Shown here in pieces: positions 7,986 to 16,850 of a DNA stretch of 64,000 nucleotides. Made by a program: the position numbers and the translations under genes. The DNA is from Achromobacter sp. AONIH1. Its GTDB lineage: Bacteria; Pseudomonadota; Gammaproteobacteria; Burkholderiales; Burkholderiaceae_B. The DNA is taken from assembly GCF_002902905.1 (NCBI RefSeq), contig NZ_CP026124.1, forward strand, positions 5,704,001-5,768,000. The letters run 5' to 3'. Each line of letters begins with the position of its first letter. Within the stretch, counting starts at the first letter, position 1. Under the pieces are notes generated by a model, which saw only the letters and a program-made list of their open reading frames with translations, had not been told where the DNA came from and made no database searches.

Positions 7986-8804
7986 TCACAGGGCATCCAG
8001 CGCCAGCGCGCAAGGCTGTTCCACCTTCAGGGTCAGCAAGGCGTCGGCGCGCGTGCGGCCCAGATTGATCGCCGCGATCGGCATGCCGTTGCGCGCGGCG
8101 GCGGCCACGAAGCGATAGCCCGAATACACCATCAATGAAGACCCCACGACGAGCACCGCGTCGGCGGCCATCAGACCCGCGTTGACGCGGTCCACCCGTT
8201 CGCGCGGCACCGTCTCGCCAAAAAAGACCACATCGGGCTTGATCACGCCGCCACAGCGCGGACAGGGTGGAACGCGGAAGCCGGAGAAATCCACGCCATC
8301 CAGATCGGCGTCGCCGTCGGGCGCGTCGCTGGCCTCCAGCGACTCCCAATGGGGATTGAGCCCCGCCAGCTCGTCCTGCCAGGCCTGCCGCCCGCCGCGC
8401 CAGTCGCACTGCATGCAGCGCACCTGATCCAGCCGGCCGTGCAGGTCCACGACCTCGCGGCTGCCGGCGGCCTCGTGCAGCCCATCGACGTTCTGCGTCA
8501 CCAGCAGGCTGAGCCGGCCGCGCGATTCCAGCCGCGCCAGCGCCCGGTGCGAGTCATTCGGCAGGACCCGGCCGAAGCGGCGCCAGCCGATCATGCTGCG
8601 CGCCCAATAGCGCGCGCGGGCCAGGTCGCCGCCCATGAACATCTGCAGGGTCATGGGCGGCTTGCGCTTCCATTCGCCCTCGGTGTCGCGATAATCCGGA
8701 ATGCCGGAATCGGTGCTGACGCCCGCCCCCGTCAGCACGAACAGCCGCGGGTGGCGGTCGACGAAGCCGCGCAGCGCGGCCAGATCCGAAACGCGTGTGT
8801 CCAT
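7986..8804 (-). CDS. NAD-dependent protein deacylase, Sir2 family
   Basis: A 272-residue sirtuin, which removes acyl groups from lysines using NAD+. The NAD-binding motif is GAGVSTDSGIPDYRD (residues about 25-40), the catalytic-histidine region includes TQNVDGLHEAAGS and VDLHG, and a zinc site is formed by CMQC and CPRC. FFGETVP and VGSSLMVYSG are further family markers. The overall pattern resembles the SIRT4/class II-like bacterial group more than E. coli CobB. The start at 8804 is preferred because GGGAG lies five bases before it; an ATG at 8822 lacks a ribosome site. Two tandem terminators follow. It may be co-transcribed with the acetyltransferase gene 54 bases upstream. Confidence 0.9.
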   Translation of the reverse strand: MDTRVSDLAALRGFVDRHPRLFVLTGAGVSTDSGIPDYRDTEGEWKRKPPMTLQMFMGGDLARARYWARSMIGWRRFGRVLPNDSHRALARLESRGRLSLLVTQNVDGLHEAAGSREVVDLHGRLDQVRCMQCDWRGGRQAWQDELAGLNPHWESLEASDAPDGDADLDGVDFSGFRVPPCPRCGGVIKPDVVFFGETVPRERVDRVNAGLMAADAVLVVGSSLMVYSGYRFVAAAARNGMPIAAINLGRTRADALLTLKVEQPCALALDAL

Positions 8805-8858
8805 CCAGGCTCCCAGAATCACCGATGCGCGGACCGGCGGACGCGCCCGGCGCGACGA

Positions 8859-9806
8859 TCAGCCGCCCAGCCCGCAATCGGGCATGTCGCTGACCAAGCT
8901 CGCCTGGGTCACGTTGCTGCCGGGCGCCACGCTGCGCGTGAGCCAGACGTTGCCGCCGATGGTCGATCCCTTGCCGATGGTGATGCGGCCCAGGATCGTG
9001 GCGCCAGCGTATATCACCACATCGTCCTCGATCAACGGGTGGCGCGGCAGGCCCTTCTTGAGTTCGCCGTTCTCGCCGGGCGGGAAGCGCTTGGCGCCCA
9101 GCGTCACCATCTGGTAGAGCCGCACGCGGTCGCCGATGATGGCGGTCTCGCCGATCACCACGCCGGTGCCATGGTCGATGAAGAAGCTGCGGCCGATGGT
9201 GGCGCCCGGATGGATGTCGATGCCGGTGTCGGCATGGGCGATCTCGGCCACCATGCGCGCCAGCATGGGCACGCCCAGCCGGTACAGCACGTTGGCCAGG
9301 CGATGGTGGATCATCGCGGTCACGCCGGGATAGCACAGCAGCACCTCGTCGGCGCTGTGCGCGGCCGGGTCGCCCTGATAGGCGGCGGTCACGTCCAGGT
9401 CCAGCGCCTCTCGCACCTTGGGCAGCTCGGCGCCGAACTGGCGCACGATGCCGATGGCGCGCTGCTGCGTGTCGGCCAGCAGCGCCGGATCATTGCGCCC
9501 GGCGTACTGCAGCTCCAGACAGACCTGGTGCAGCAGCGCGTCCAGCGCCGCGCCAATGGTGTGGCCGACGTAGAAGTCTTCCACTTCCTCGCGCAGATCG
9601 ATGGGCCCCAGGCGCATGGGGAAGAGCGCGCCGCTCAGATCCTTGACGATCTGGCGCAGGCTTTCCTGCGACGGAAACTCGCGCAGGCCGGCGTCCTCGC
9701 GCAGGCGGCCGCGCGGACCGCGCCAGGCCAGGCGCGCCTCGCGCAGGCCGGACACGATGCCGTCCAGGTTCCAGTGCGCGGGCGTGGTGTGGCTGGGCCC
9801 GCTCAT
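8859..9806 (-). CDS. cysE: Serine O-acetyltransferase, EpsC/CysE type
   Basis: A 315-residue hexapeptide-repeat acyltransferase that makes O-acetylserine from serine and acetyl-CoA, the first step of cysteine synthesis. An alpha-helical N-terminal domain (to about residue 180) is followed by AYQGDPAA, GVTAMIHHRLANVLY, AEIAHADTGIDIHPGATIG, and the active-site strand SFFIDHGTGVVIGETA that carries the catalytic His/Asp. QMVTLGAKRFP and HPLIEDDVVIYAGATILGR complete the left-handed beta-helix. The ATG at 9806 overlaps the stop of an upstream 19-codon frame (ATGA), which may couple its translation. The direct ribosome site is weak. Confidence 0.88.
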   Translation of the reverse strand: MSGPSHTTPAHWNLDGIVSGLREARLAWRGPRGRLREDAGLREFPSQESLRQIVKDLSGALFPMRLGPIDLREEVEDFYVGHTIGAALDALLHQVCLELQYAGRNDPALLADTQQRAIGIVRQFGAELPKVREALDLDVTAAYQGDPAAHSADEVLLCYPGVTAMIHHRLANVLYRLGVPMLARMVAEIAHADTGIDIHPGATIGRSFFIDHGTGVVIGETAIIGDRVRLYQMVTLGAKRFPPGENGELKKGLPRHPLIEDDVVIYAGATILGRITIGKGSTIGGNVWLTRSVAPGSNVTQASLVSDMPDCGLGG

Positions 9807-9862
9807 GGCTGCGCCCGCAAGGAAATGCCGGCGGCGCCGGCGTGGGAATGAAGGTCGAACAT
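9803..9862 (-). CDS. Possible 19-residue leader ORF overlapping the cysE start
   Basis: Codons for MFDLHSHAGAAGISLRAQP start at 9862. GAGG lies six bases upstream, a better ribosome site than that of cysE itself. Its TGA overlaps the cysE ATG as ATGA. It contains no cysteine or run of serines, so it does not look like a classical amino-acid attenuator. A translational-coupling role is inferred, and the ORF may be fortuitous. Confidence 0.35.
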   Translation of the reverse strand: MFDLHSHAGAAGISLRAQP

Positions 9863-10035
9863 GAAGTGCCTCGCTGACGGAGCAGCGGCCGCCGGACTGG
9901 CCGACGGGCCGATGCTGCTTTGCAATATTCCCGTCAACTGTAACCGCTGGGGCCCTCTTCGCGGAATCCCCCCGACACGGCGTAGGGGTTATGCGGCAGG
10001 GGTCGTCCCCTTGGGCGCCGGCCCCCTGGCGCCGC

Positions 10036-11700
10036 TCACAGATGCGCCGCGACGCCCGGCACCCAGGCATGGCGCGGCAGCGGCGCCTGGGCGTGGCCCC
10101 GGTAGCAATCGATCCAATACGACGTGGACGCGTCGTGCCCCCGGTCGGCCACGGCCGCCGACACCGGCACCGCCAGCTCGCGCTCGATGCCGGTGGCCAG
10201 CCGCTTGCCCAGCTCCACGCCCCATTGGTCGAAGGGATTGATGCCCCAGACCACGCTCTGCACGAACACCTTGTGCTCGTACAAGGCCAGCAGCGCGCCC
10301 AGGCCACGCGGGTCGAGCTTGCGCAGCACGATCAGCGAGGAAGGACGCCCGCCGGGATGCACCATGTGCCGCGCCAGACGCAGCGCGCGCTCGCGGTCGT
10401 CGATATGGGCCACGTCCAGCAGCGCCTGCTCCAGGCTCTTGCCGCGCAGCAGGGCCTGGCGCTGCGCCAGGCAGTTGGCCAGCAGCATGCGGTGCGCGTC
10501 CGGGTTGTCCGGGCAGCCTTGCAGGCTGGCGATGAAATCCACCGGCGCGCCGTTCTCGCTCTGGTGCAGCCACTGGAAGAAGGTGTGCTGCCCGTCGGTG
10601 CCGGGCATGCCCCAGATGATGGGCGCGGACGGCACGCCCACGGCCTGGCCATCGCCCGCCACCCGCTTGCCCAGCGATTCCATCTCCAGCTGCTGCAGGT
10701 AGGTCACCAGGTGCAGCAGCCGCGCGCTGTAGGCCGCGATGTTCAGCGAGTTGTGGCCCAGCACGCTGCAATTGACCAGACCGGCAAGCGCCAGCTGCGC
10801 CGGCGCATTGGACGCCAGCGGCGCCAGCCGGAAATGCTGGTCCATGGCCTCGGCGCCGGCCCGCATGCCGATCAGCACCTCCGCGCCCACCGTCAGCGCG
10901 ATGGACAGGCCCGCCACCGACCATACCGAATAGCGGCCGCCCACCCAGTCGCACATCGAGAACACCCGCTCGGCCGGCACGCCCAGCGCGCGCGCCGCCG
11001 CCGCGTTGGCCGTGACCGCCGCCAGATGCGCCGCCACATCGGTCACGCCGCCGCGCCGCAGCCAGGCGATGGCGGCGCGGGCATTGTGCAGGGTCTCGGC
11101 GGTGGTGAAGGACTTGGACGACACCACCACCAGGCAGCGCCTCGGGTCCAGCCCGGTCACCGCGTCGTTGAACGCATGGCCGTCGATATTCGAAACGAAA
11201 CGGATCTGACGCCGCTGCGTGGGGCCGCCAAAGGCCTGCACCGCCAGCCTCGGCCCCCAGTCGCTGCCGCCGATGCCGATATGCAGCACGGCGCCGATGT
11301 CCGCCTCCTGGTCCAGCGCGCGCACGAAGTCCAGCATGCGCGCGTACTCGCAGACGGAGCCGGCATCCTGGCCGTCGGGCTGCTCGCGCGTGCGGCCCGC
11401 GCGCAACGCGGTGTGCCAGGCGGGCTTGTCCTCGGTCCAGTTCACCGCCTCGCCCGCGAACAGCGCCTGCACCGCCCTCGGCACGCCGCGGGCGCGCAGC
11501 AGGGCCAGCCCCGCCGCCTCCAGCGCGGGCGACTGACGCTGCATGGACAAGTCCAGGCTCAGGCCCGCCGCCTCGATCAGCTTGAGCGCGCCGGCGTCCA
11601 GTTCCGCGCAACGCGCCGCATGGTCGAAGGCGCGCCATTCGGCGCAGTCCAGCAATCCCGCGGCTTGCGCCTCTTCCCTCGCAAATTCAGCCCTATCCAT
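10036..11700 (-). CDS. pgi: Glucose-6-phosphate isomerase
   Basis: A 554-residue cytoplasmic enzyme that interconverts glucose-6-P and fructose-6-P. Family signatures visible are HIGIGGSDWGPRLAVQAFGG (sugar-phosphate loop), VVSSKSFTTAET, the PGI pattern GRYSVWSVAGLSIAL, WGMPGTDGQHTFFQWLHQ and, near the C-terminus, NPFDQWGVELGKRLA. The start at 11700 has AAGGAG nine bases upstream, and this ribosome site overlaps the stop codon of the preceding mutase gene. It is the last gene of the leftward exopolysaccharide arm, so it probably supplies fructose-6-P for GDP-mannose and GDP-fucose. A weak GGCGCC-armed hairpin (10014-10033) follows the stop. Confidence 0.94.
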   Translation of the reverse strand: MDRAEFAREEAQAAGLLDCAEWRAFDHAARCAELDAGALKLIEAAGLSLDLSMQRQSPALEAAGLALLRARGVPRAVQALFAGEAVNWTEDKPAWHTALRAGRTREQPDGQDAGSVCEYARMLDFVRALDQEADIGAVLHIGIGGSDWGPRLAVQAFGGPTQRRQIRFVSNIDGHAFNDAVTGLDPRRCLVVVSSKSFTTAETLHNARAAIAWLRRGGVTDVAAHLAAVTANAAAARALGVPAERVFSMCDWVGGRYSVWSVAGLSIALTVGAEVLIGMRAGAEAMDQHFRLAPLASNAPAQLALAGLVNCSVLGHNSLNIAAYSARLLHLVTYLQQLEMESLGKRVAGDGQAVGVPSAPIIWGMPGTDGQHTFFQWLHQSENGAPVDFIASLQGCPDNPDAHRMLLANCLAQRQALLRGKSLEQALLDVAHIDDRERALRLARHMVHPGGRPSSLIVLRKLDPRGLGALLALYEHKVFVQSVVWGINPFDQWGVELGKRLATGIERELAVPVSAAVADRGHDASTSYWIDCYRGHAQAPLPRHAWVPGVAAHL

Positions 11701-11713
11701 CGCGTAGTGCTCC

Positions 11714-13117
11714 TTAGAACGGTAAACGGACATGAGGCGCGACGCGACGCAAGGCGTTGCGGAAGTCCTCCTCGATGCGCGCCAGGGCGGCCATCGTGTC
11801 CCCTTCGAAACGCAGCACGACCGTCGGCGTGGTGTTGGACGGCCGCGCCAGGCCGAAGCCGTCGACGTAATCCACCCGCACGCCGTCCAGATCGTTGATC
11901 GACTGCGCGCCGGGAAATCCGCCTTGCGCGCGCAGCGCCTCGACCAGGGCGAACTGCTCGCCCTCGGCGGTCTCCAGCTTGATCTCGGGCGTGGCGCAGG
12001 ACTGCGGCAACCCCTCCAGCATGGCCGAGGGATCCGACGCCGCGGACAGGATTTCCAGCAGGCGCGCGGCGGCGTACAACCCGTCGTCGAAGCCGTACCA
12101 GCGTTCCTTGAAGAACAGATGCCCGCTCATCTCGCCGGCCAGCAGCGCGCCGGTCTCGCGCATCTTGGCCTTGATCAGCGAATGGCCGGTCTTCCACATG
12201 GTGGCCTTGCCGCCGGCCTCGGTGATGGCGCGGGCCACATGGCGGCTGCACTTCACGTCGTAGATGATCTCGGCGCCCGGGTTGCGCGACAGCACATCGC
12301 GCGCGAACAGGATGAGCTGCCGGTCCGGCCAGATGATCTGGCCGGATTTGCTGACCACGCCCAGGCGGTCGCCATCGCCATCGAAGGCCAGGCCGATCTC
12401 GCAGTCCGAATAGCGCAGGCAATAGATCAAGTCCTGCAGGTTCTGCGGATCGGCCGGGTCCGGATGGTGCCCCGGAAAGGCGCCGTCCACCTCGCAGAAC
12501 AGCTCGGTGACCTCGCAGCCCAGCGCGCGGAACAGGGATGGGGCGATCGCGCCGGCCACGCCGTTGCCACAATCGACGGCGATCTTCATCGGCCGGGTCA
12601 GCCGGATGTCGCCCATCACGCGCGCGGCGTAGCAGGGCTGCATCTGCATCTGCGTGCGCCCGCCGGCATGGGCCGCGCCTTCTATCGGCCGCCGCATGGC
12701 GTCACGCAGCGCGGCGATGCCGTCCCCGTAGAGCGAAGCGCCATCCAGCACGAGCTTGAAGCCGTTGTGGTTGGGCGGATTGTGGCTGCCGGTGACCGCG
12801 ATGCCCGCGCCGGTATCCATCAGCCGCGTGGCGAAATACAGCATGGGCGTGGTCGCCATGCCGATGTCGATCACATGCAGGCCGGCGGCGCGCAAGCCGG
12901 CCTGCAGCGCGGCCGACAGCTCCACGCTGCTCAGCCTGCCGTCGCGCGCCACCACCATCGCGCGCGCGCCCAGCTCCAGCGCCTTCACGCCCGCCGCCAT
13001 GCCCAGGCTGTGGGCAAAGCGCGCGTCGATCTCCTCGGGCACCGTGCCACGGATGTCGTAGGCCTTGAAAACCGAATCAAGGATGTTCGGAGCGTCCCAG
13101 CCAAAAGTTCCGTGCAT
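11714..13117 (-). CDS. Phosphomannomutase/phosphoglucomutase (ManB/AlgC type)
   Basis: A 467-residue alpha-D-phosphohexomutase that moves phosphate between C6 and C1 of mannose or glucose. The four domains' markers appear in order: VFKAYDIRGTVPEEID at the N-terminus, the phosphoserine loop TGSHNPPNHNG near residue 107, the metal-binding loop FDGDGDRLGV, the sugar-binding region LLAGEMSGHLFFKERW, and the phosphate-binding tail with LRFEGD. It sits between the tyrosine kinase and pgi genes and so would make mannose-1-P for ManC in the same locus. Dual glucose/mannose specificity is usual in this family but unproven here. Confidence 0.92.
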   Translation of the reverse strand: MHGTFGWDAPNILDSVFKAYDIRGTVPEEIDARFAHSLGMAAGVKALELGARAMVVARDGRLSSVELSAALQAGLRAAGLHVIDIGMATTPMLYFATRLMDTGAGIAVTGSHNPPNHNGFKLVLDGASLYGDGIAALRDAMRRPIEGAAHAGGRTQMQMQPCYAARVMGDIRLTRPMKIAVDCGNGVAGAIAPSLFRALGCEVTELFCEVDGAFPGHHPDPADPQNLQDLIYCLRYSDCEIGLAFDGDGDRLGVVSKSGQIIWPDRQLILFARDVLSRNPGAEIIYDVKCSRHVARAITEAGGKATMWKTGHSLIKAKMRETGALLAGEMSGHLFFKERWYGFDDGLYAAARLLEILSAASDPSAMLEGLPQSCATPEIKLETAEGEQFALVEALRAQGGFPGAQSINDLDGVRVDYVDGFGLARPSNTTPTVVLRFEGDTMAALARIEEDFRNALRRVAPHVRLPF

Positions 13118-13138
13118 GTCCGTTTCCTCCGGCTGGCG

Positions 13139-15400
13139 TCACTTGGGACCGTTCTGCTTGAAATCGCCGTAGTACGCCGCCCTGGAGTAGCGGTATCCGC
13201 CATATTTGGACCGCAGGCCGAAGCGTTCGGGCAAGAGCTTCAGGCCGTTGAACAGCACGCCGTCCACCGGCGCGCCGGCCTGGATGAGCCGCTTGGCCGT
13301 CTCGCGGATCTCGCCCACCGTGTTCATGCCGGACCGCACCACCACCATCACCGCGGCCGCATGGCTGCCCACCACTGCTGCATCCGGCGAGGACAGCACC
13401 GGCGCGGTATCCAGCACCACCATGTCGTACTGGGTGGACAGCTCGCGCAGCGTCTGGCCGAACACGGGCGAGGCCAGCAGCTCGGACGGGTCGAAGGTGA
13501 CGGCGCCGGTGGAAATGAAATCCACGCCCTCGGACACGCTGTGCCGGCGCACCTGCTCCAGCGGGATCGTGCCGGACAGCACCTCGAACAGGCCGTCCTC
13601 CTTGGGCACGCCGAAATAGCGGTTGAGCTGGCCCTTGCGGAAGTCGGCGTCGATCAGCAGCACCCGCTTGCCCACGCCGCCCTGGATGAAGGCGAAGTTG
13701 GCCGACAGGAAGGACTTGCCCACCCCGGCCACGGGGCCGGTGAACATGACCATGTTGTTGGCCGACTGGCGCAGCGAGGCCTGCAGCACATTGCGGAAGC
13801 CCCGCAGGCTTTCGATGGGCGGCGCGTTGCTCTGGCTCTGCGCCAGCAGCGCGGGCACGGTCGCATTCTTGCGGCGGCTGCGGCGCCAGAGCTTGTCCTG
13901 GATGTCGCTGTAGGGAATCGCCGCCAGCACCGGCAGGCCGGTATAGCGCTCCACTTCCTCCGGCTCGGACAGGCCGCCGAACAGGGCGTTGCGCACCAGG
14001 GCCGACAGCAGGCCGATGATCAGGCCGATGGCGCTGGCCACCAGGATGATGATGGCGGCCTTGGGCCGCACCGGCTTGTCCGGCTGCACCGCCGCGTCCA
14101 GGATGCGCACGTTGCCGACCTTGCCGGCGCGAATCAGCTTGAGCTGCTGGGTATTGTTCAGCAGCGCGGTGTACAGCTCGGTGTTCACGCGCACGTCGCG
14201 CACCAGCCGCACCACGTCCTGTTCCAGGTCGGGCAACTGCTTGATGTTGTTGCCGATGCGGTTCACGTCGCCGGTCAGCGAGGCGATCTGCCGGTCGATG
14301 GCCAGGATGCTGGGGTGAGTGGGCGCGAAGCGCGTGATCAGGTCCTGGCGCTTGGCGCGCAGTTCCATCACCTTGGTCTGCGCGTCCACCGACTGCGCCA
14401 GGATCAGCTTGGCTTCCTCGCTCAGGTCGATGGTGCCGCGCTTGTTGCGCAAGGCGTTGTACTTGGTCTCGGCCGCGTCCAGGTCCTTCTTCATCTGGGG
14501 CAGCTGCTGCTCCAGGAAGCTCAACGACTTCTCGGCCTGCGCCGCCTTGCGGTTCACGTTCTGCTGCACGTACTCCGCGCCGATCTCGTTCAACACGGCG
14601 GTGGTCAGCGCGGGATCGTTGCCTTCCAGCGTGACGCCGATCACGCCCGAGGCGCGACCGCGCTCGAAGATGCCCATGCGCGCCTGCACGTCCTCGATGG
14701 CCGCCAGCCGCGAGCTGCGCGACACGGTGAACTCGGTGCCCGGACGGCCGCTGAGCGCGTCGATGTGCACGTCCAGCGCGCCGCCGCCTGGCAGCACGAA
14801 ATGCTGCGGCGTGCCCACAGTCCCGGTGAAGGTCGAGCCGGTGATCTTGTCGAACAGCGTGTAGCGCCCGTCGCCCAGCGTCGTCACCCGCAGCGGCTTG
14901 CCCAGCCATTCATTGGGCACATCCAGCTGCGACACGGAAATGGTCTCGCCGCCCCAGGCGTAGCCGCCCCGGGGCAGGCCGCCAGGATAGGGAAAGCTCT
15001 CGTGGCGCTGCGCCAGCCAGGCGCCCACCACCGGGAAGTAATTCGGCCTGGCGTGGATATACAGCAAGAACTTGTCGACCGCCGGTCCGACCACCATGCG
15101 CGAACGCAGCACCTCCATTTCGCCAGAGGTCTCGGTCTTGGTGTCGAAGATCGCGGACACATCGCCCAGCAGGCTGCGGGCCTGTCCGTTGGGCTGCTCC
15201 TCCTCCACCTGGACGATGATGTCGGCCTGGTAGACCGACGGCGTCATCATCACGTAGATCACCGCGCCCAGCAGGGCCAGCAGCGTGATGCCGATGATCA
15301 TCCAGCGGTTGGAGAAGATCGCGTCCACGTGCGAGGACAGCGGGGTTTCCTGCTGACGGGCAGGCGCCGTGGGTTCAAAGGACTCGATGGGCAACGACAT
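13139..15400 (-). CDS. Exopolysaccharide tyrosine autokinase, Wzc/EpsB type
   Basis: A 753-residue inner-membrane protein controlling polysaccharide chain length and export. An N-terminal Wzz domain follows the first membrane helix (WMIIGITLLALLGAVIYVMM, residues about 33-52). A long periplasmic coiled region follows, then a second helix (IIILVASAIGLIIGLLSALV) and a cytoplasmic BY-kinase domain. The domain has Walker A TGPVAGVGKS (554-563), Walker A' LLIDADFRKG and Walker B-like MVVLDTAP. The C-terminal tail is tyrosine-rich (Y733, Y736, Y738, Y743, Y744), as expected for autophosphorylation. The start at 15400 has GGAG six bases upstream. It lies 65 bases after the Wza-like gene. No low-molecular-weight tyrosine phosphatase partner is present in the locus. 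Confidence 0.92.
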   Translation of the reverse strand: MSLPIESFEPTAPARQQETPLSSHVDAIFSNRWMIIGITLLALLGAVIYVMMTPSVYQADIIVQVEEEQPNGQARSLLGDVSAIFDTKTETSGEMEVLRSRMVVGPAVDKFLLYIHARPNYFPVVGAWLAQRHESFPYPGGLPRGGYAWGGETISVSQLDVPNEWLGKPLRVTTLGDGRYTLFDKITGSTFTGTVGTPQHFVLPGGGALDVHIDALSGRPGTEFTVSRSSRLAAIEDVQARMGIFERGRASGVIGVTLEGNDPALTTAVLNEIGAEYVQQNVNRKAAQAEKSLSFLEQQLPQMKKDLDAAETKYNALRNKRGTIDLSEEAKLILAQSVDAQTKVMELRAKRQDLITRFAPTHPSILAIDRQIASLTGDVNRIGNNIKQLPDLEQDVVRLVRDVRVNTELYTALLNNTQQLKLIRAGKVGNVRILDAAVQPDKPVRPKAAIIILVASAIGLIIGLLSALVRNALFGGLSEPEEVERYTGLPVLAAIPYSDIQDKLWRRSRRKNATVPALLAQSQSNAPPIESLRGFRNVLQASLRQSANNMVMFTGPVAGVGKSFLSANFAFIQGGVGKRVLLIDADFRKGQLNRYFGVPKEDGLFEVLSGTIPLEQVRRHSVSEGVDFISTGAVTFDPSELLASPVFGQTLRELSTQYDMVVLDTAPVLSSPDAAVVGSHAAAVMVVVRSGMNTVGEIRETAKRLIQAGAPVDGVLFNGLKLLPERFGLRSKYGGYRYSRAAYYGDFKQNGPK

Positions 15401-15465
15401 GCAGCTCTCCAGGAGAAGGCGCCGCCGCCGTCGCGGCGCCTCCAAAGGCGTTGTTTGTCAGGCGA

Positions 15466-16602
15466 CTACTTGATGGAATTGACGGTCTGCACCGTTTGCG
15501 CGCTGGGGAACAGGTTGCTGATGAAACGGTTCCAACGCACCAGACCGGCCGTATCCACGAATACGACGTCTTTGGGCTGCAACTCGAATTTCTCCGCCAC
15601 CGCGAGCGCCTGCGGCGATGCCGCGTTCAGGTGAAAGACCAGCGGTTTTGCCTCCTCCGTGCTGCGCACGACAAACACCTGCGACGGATCCGAGTTCAAC
15701 TGGCTGGGGCCGCCGGCCAGTCCCAACGCCTCGTTCAGCGACATGCGGCCGTCCCGCATCACCGCCACCGTGGGCGTGGTCACCTCGCCCATCACGAAGA
15801 TCTTGCTGTCATCGCGCGGCGTCACCCGCACGATGTCTCCCGCCTTCAGCAGGACCTGGTTCAGGTCCTTGCCGCGTTCGATCAGAGCCGGCAGATTGAT
15901 GCGCGTGCGGCGGCCTTCGCGGATGACATACACGCCGCTGCGATCGCCCGTCGCCAGGATGCCCCCGGCCCGGTTGACCGCTTCCATCAGGGTCATGGGA
16001 ATGTCGTTGATCGCCAGCGCGCCCGGCGTCTTCACTTCGCCTTCCACATAGACACGCTTGCTCCGGTAGCCCAGCACGCGCACGGTGATCTGCGGATCCT
16101 GGATGTACTTGCTCGAACTATTGACTATGAGATTGCGCGCCTGAAGCTCCGTCAACCCGGCCACTTTCAGCAATCCCGTGTACGGAAACTGGATGAATCC
16201 AGTGGCTGATACGGCATAGCCCGGAATGCCCGAGGCGGTGTCCCCAATGGCTAGTTCGGTCGCCCCCGCGCCGATGGCGTAGGTTTGCGTCGGAAGCACG
16301 AGTTCGGGGTGGTCCCAGACCACGATCGAAAGGATGTCCCCGGGGCCGATGCGGTACGGCTCGCTCTTGCCGTACAGGCGGTCCACGCCGTCGTTGTCGA
16401 TCAGCGCGTCGCGGGCGCGCACGTCGTCCATGACCAGCGCCGGCGTGAGCTCGCGGACCTCCGAGACGGAATTCGGATCATTGGGATCGACGAGGTGGCC
16501 GGCCTTGAAGGTCATGCCGGGGGACAAGGCGCAAGCGCCCAACGAGGACACGAGCGCGATGGCTGCCAGGGCCCGGCTCACGGTTCCGAAAATTGTCGTC
16601 AT
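15466..16602 (-). CDS. Polysaccharide export outer-membrane lipoprotein, Wza family
   Basis: A 378-residue protein forming the outer-membrane channel for polysaccharide export. The N-terminus is a lipoprotein signal peptide with lipobox SLGAC (LAAIALVSSLGACALSP). A Poly_export domain follows, beginning near YRIGPGDILSIVVWDHPEL, then two SLBB-type ligand-binding repeats (near RVYVEGEVKTPGAL and KIFVMGEVTTPTVAV). The start at 16602 has GGAG five bases upstream; the longer open frame adds an unlikely charged leader before the signal peptide. It is the first gene of the leftward arm, divergent from the WcaJ-like gene. Confidence 0.92.
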   Translation of the reverse strand: MTTIFGTVSRALAAIALVSSLGACALSPGMTFKAGHLVDPNDPNSVSEVRELTPALVMDDVRARDALIDNDGVDRLYGKSEPYRIGPGDILSIVVWDHPELVLPTQTYAIGAGATELAIGDTASGIPGYAVSATGFIQFPYTGLLKVAGLTELQARNLIVNSSSKYIQDPQITVRVLGYRSKRVYVEGEVKTPGALAINDIPMTLMEAVNRAGGILATGDRSGVYVIREGRRTRINLPALIERGKDLNQVLLKAGDIVRVTPRDDSKIFVMGEVTTPTVAVMRDGRMSLNEALGLAGGPSQLNSDPSQVFVVRSTEEAKPLVFHLNAASPQALAVAEKFELQPKDVVFVDTAGLVRWNRFISNLFPSAQTVQTVNSIK

Positions 16603-16850
16603 GGCGACTCCACGGTGAATGACTTCGTTGCCAGCAAGAGAGCCCGATGCGTAACGGGTTGCGACATTCCACTCTCTTTTTTCCGGCCCGCACATTCGAC
16701 GGATGCCCTAAGCCTTCTCCTACATCGTTTGGAGGTTTCGAGTGCGCCCTCCAGTCAATAAGATTTTTCCAGTGGCCCCAGGCTTTGCGGCAACGCAGCG
16801 GCCTGTTCCCGGTTCCTTCTGGCATCCAGCCAAGAACAGAGGAGTGCGCG
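16603..16850. promoter_or_regulatory. Divergent promoter region of the two exopolysaccharide arms
   Basis: This 248-base gap separates the starts of the Wza-like gene (minus) and the WcaJ-like gene (plus), so it must drive both arms. A pyrimidine-rich segment (near 16670-16682) and locally lower G+C are visible. No JUMPstart/ops-like element and no convincing -35/-10 pair was recognised. Confidence 0.5.

Noticed and set aside
9932..9937. TTGACG on the minus strand as the -35 of the serine acetyltransferase promoter
   Set aside because: A good -35 match, but no acceptable -10 hexamer at 16-18 bases, so no promoter is called.
10014..10033. Hairpin with GGCGCC arms as the pgi terminator
   Set aside because: Each arm is a self-palindrome of six bases in very GC-rich DNA and there is no T-run; too weak to list as a terminator.
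11732..15634. A 1300-codon open frame on the plus strand
   Set aside because: It is antisense to the mutase and tyrosine-kinase genes, His/Gln/Arg-rich and without any domain; a GC-rich shadow.
16603..16850. JUMPstart/ops antitermination element expected for a long polysaccharide operon
   Set aside because: No GGCGGTAG-like sequence was found in the divergent region.
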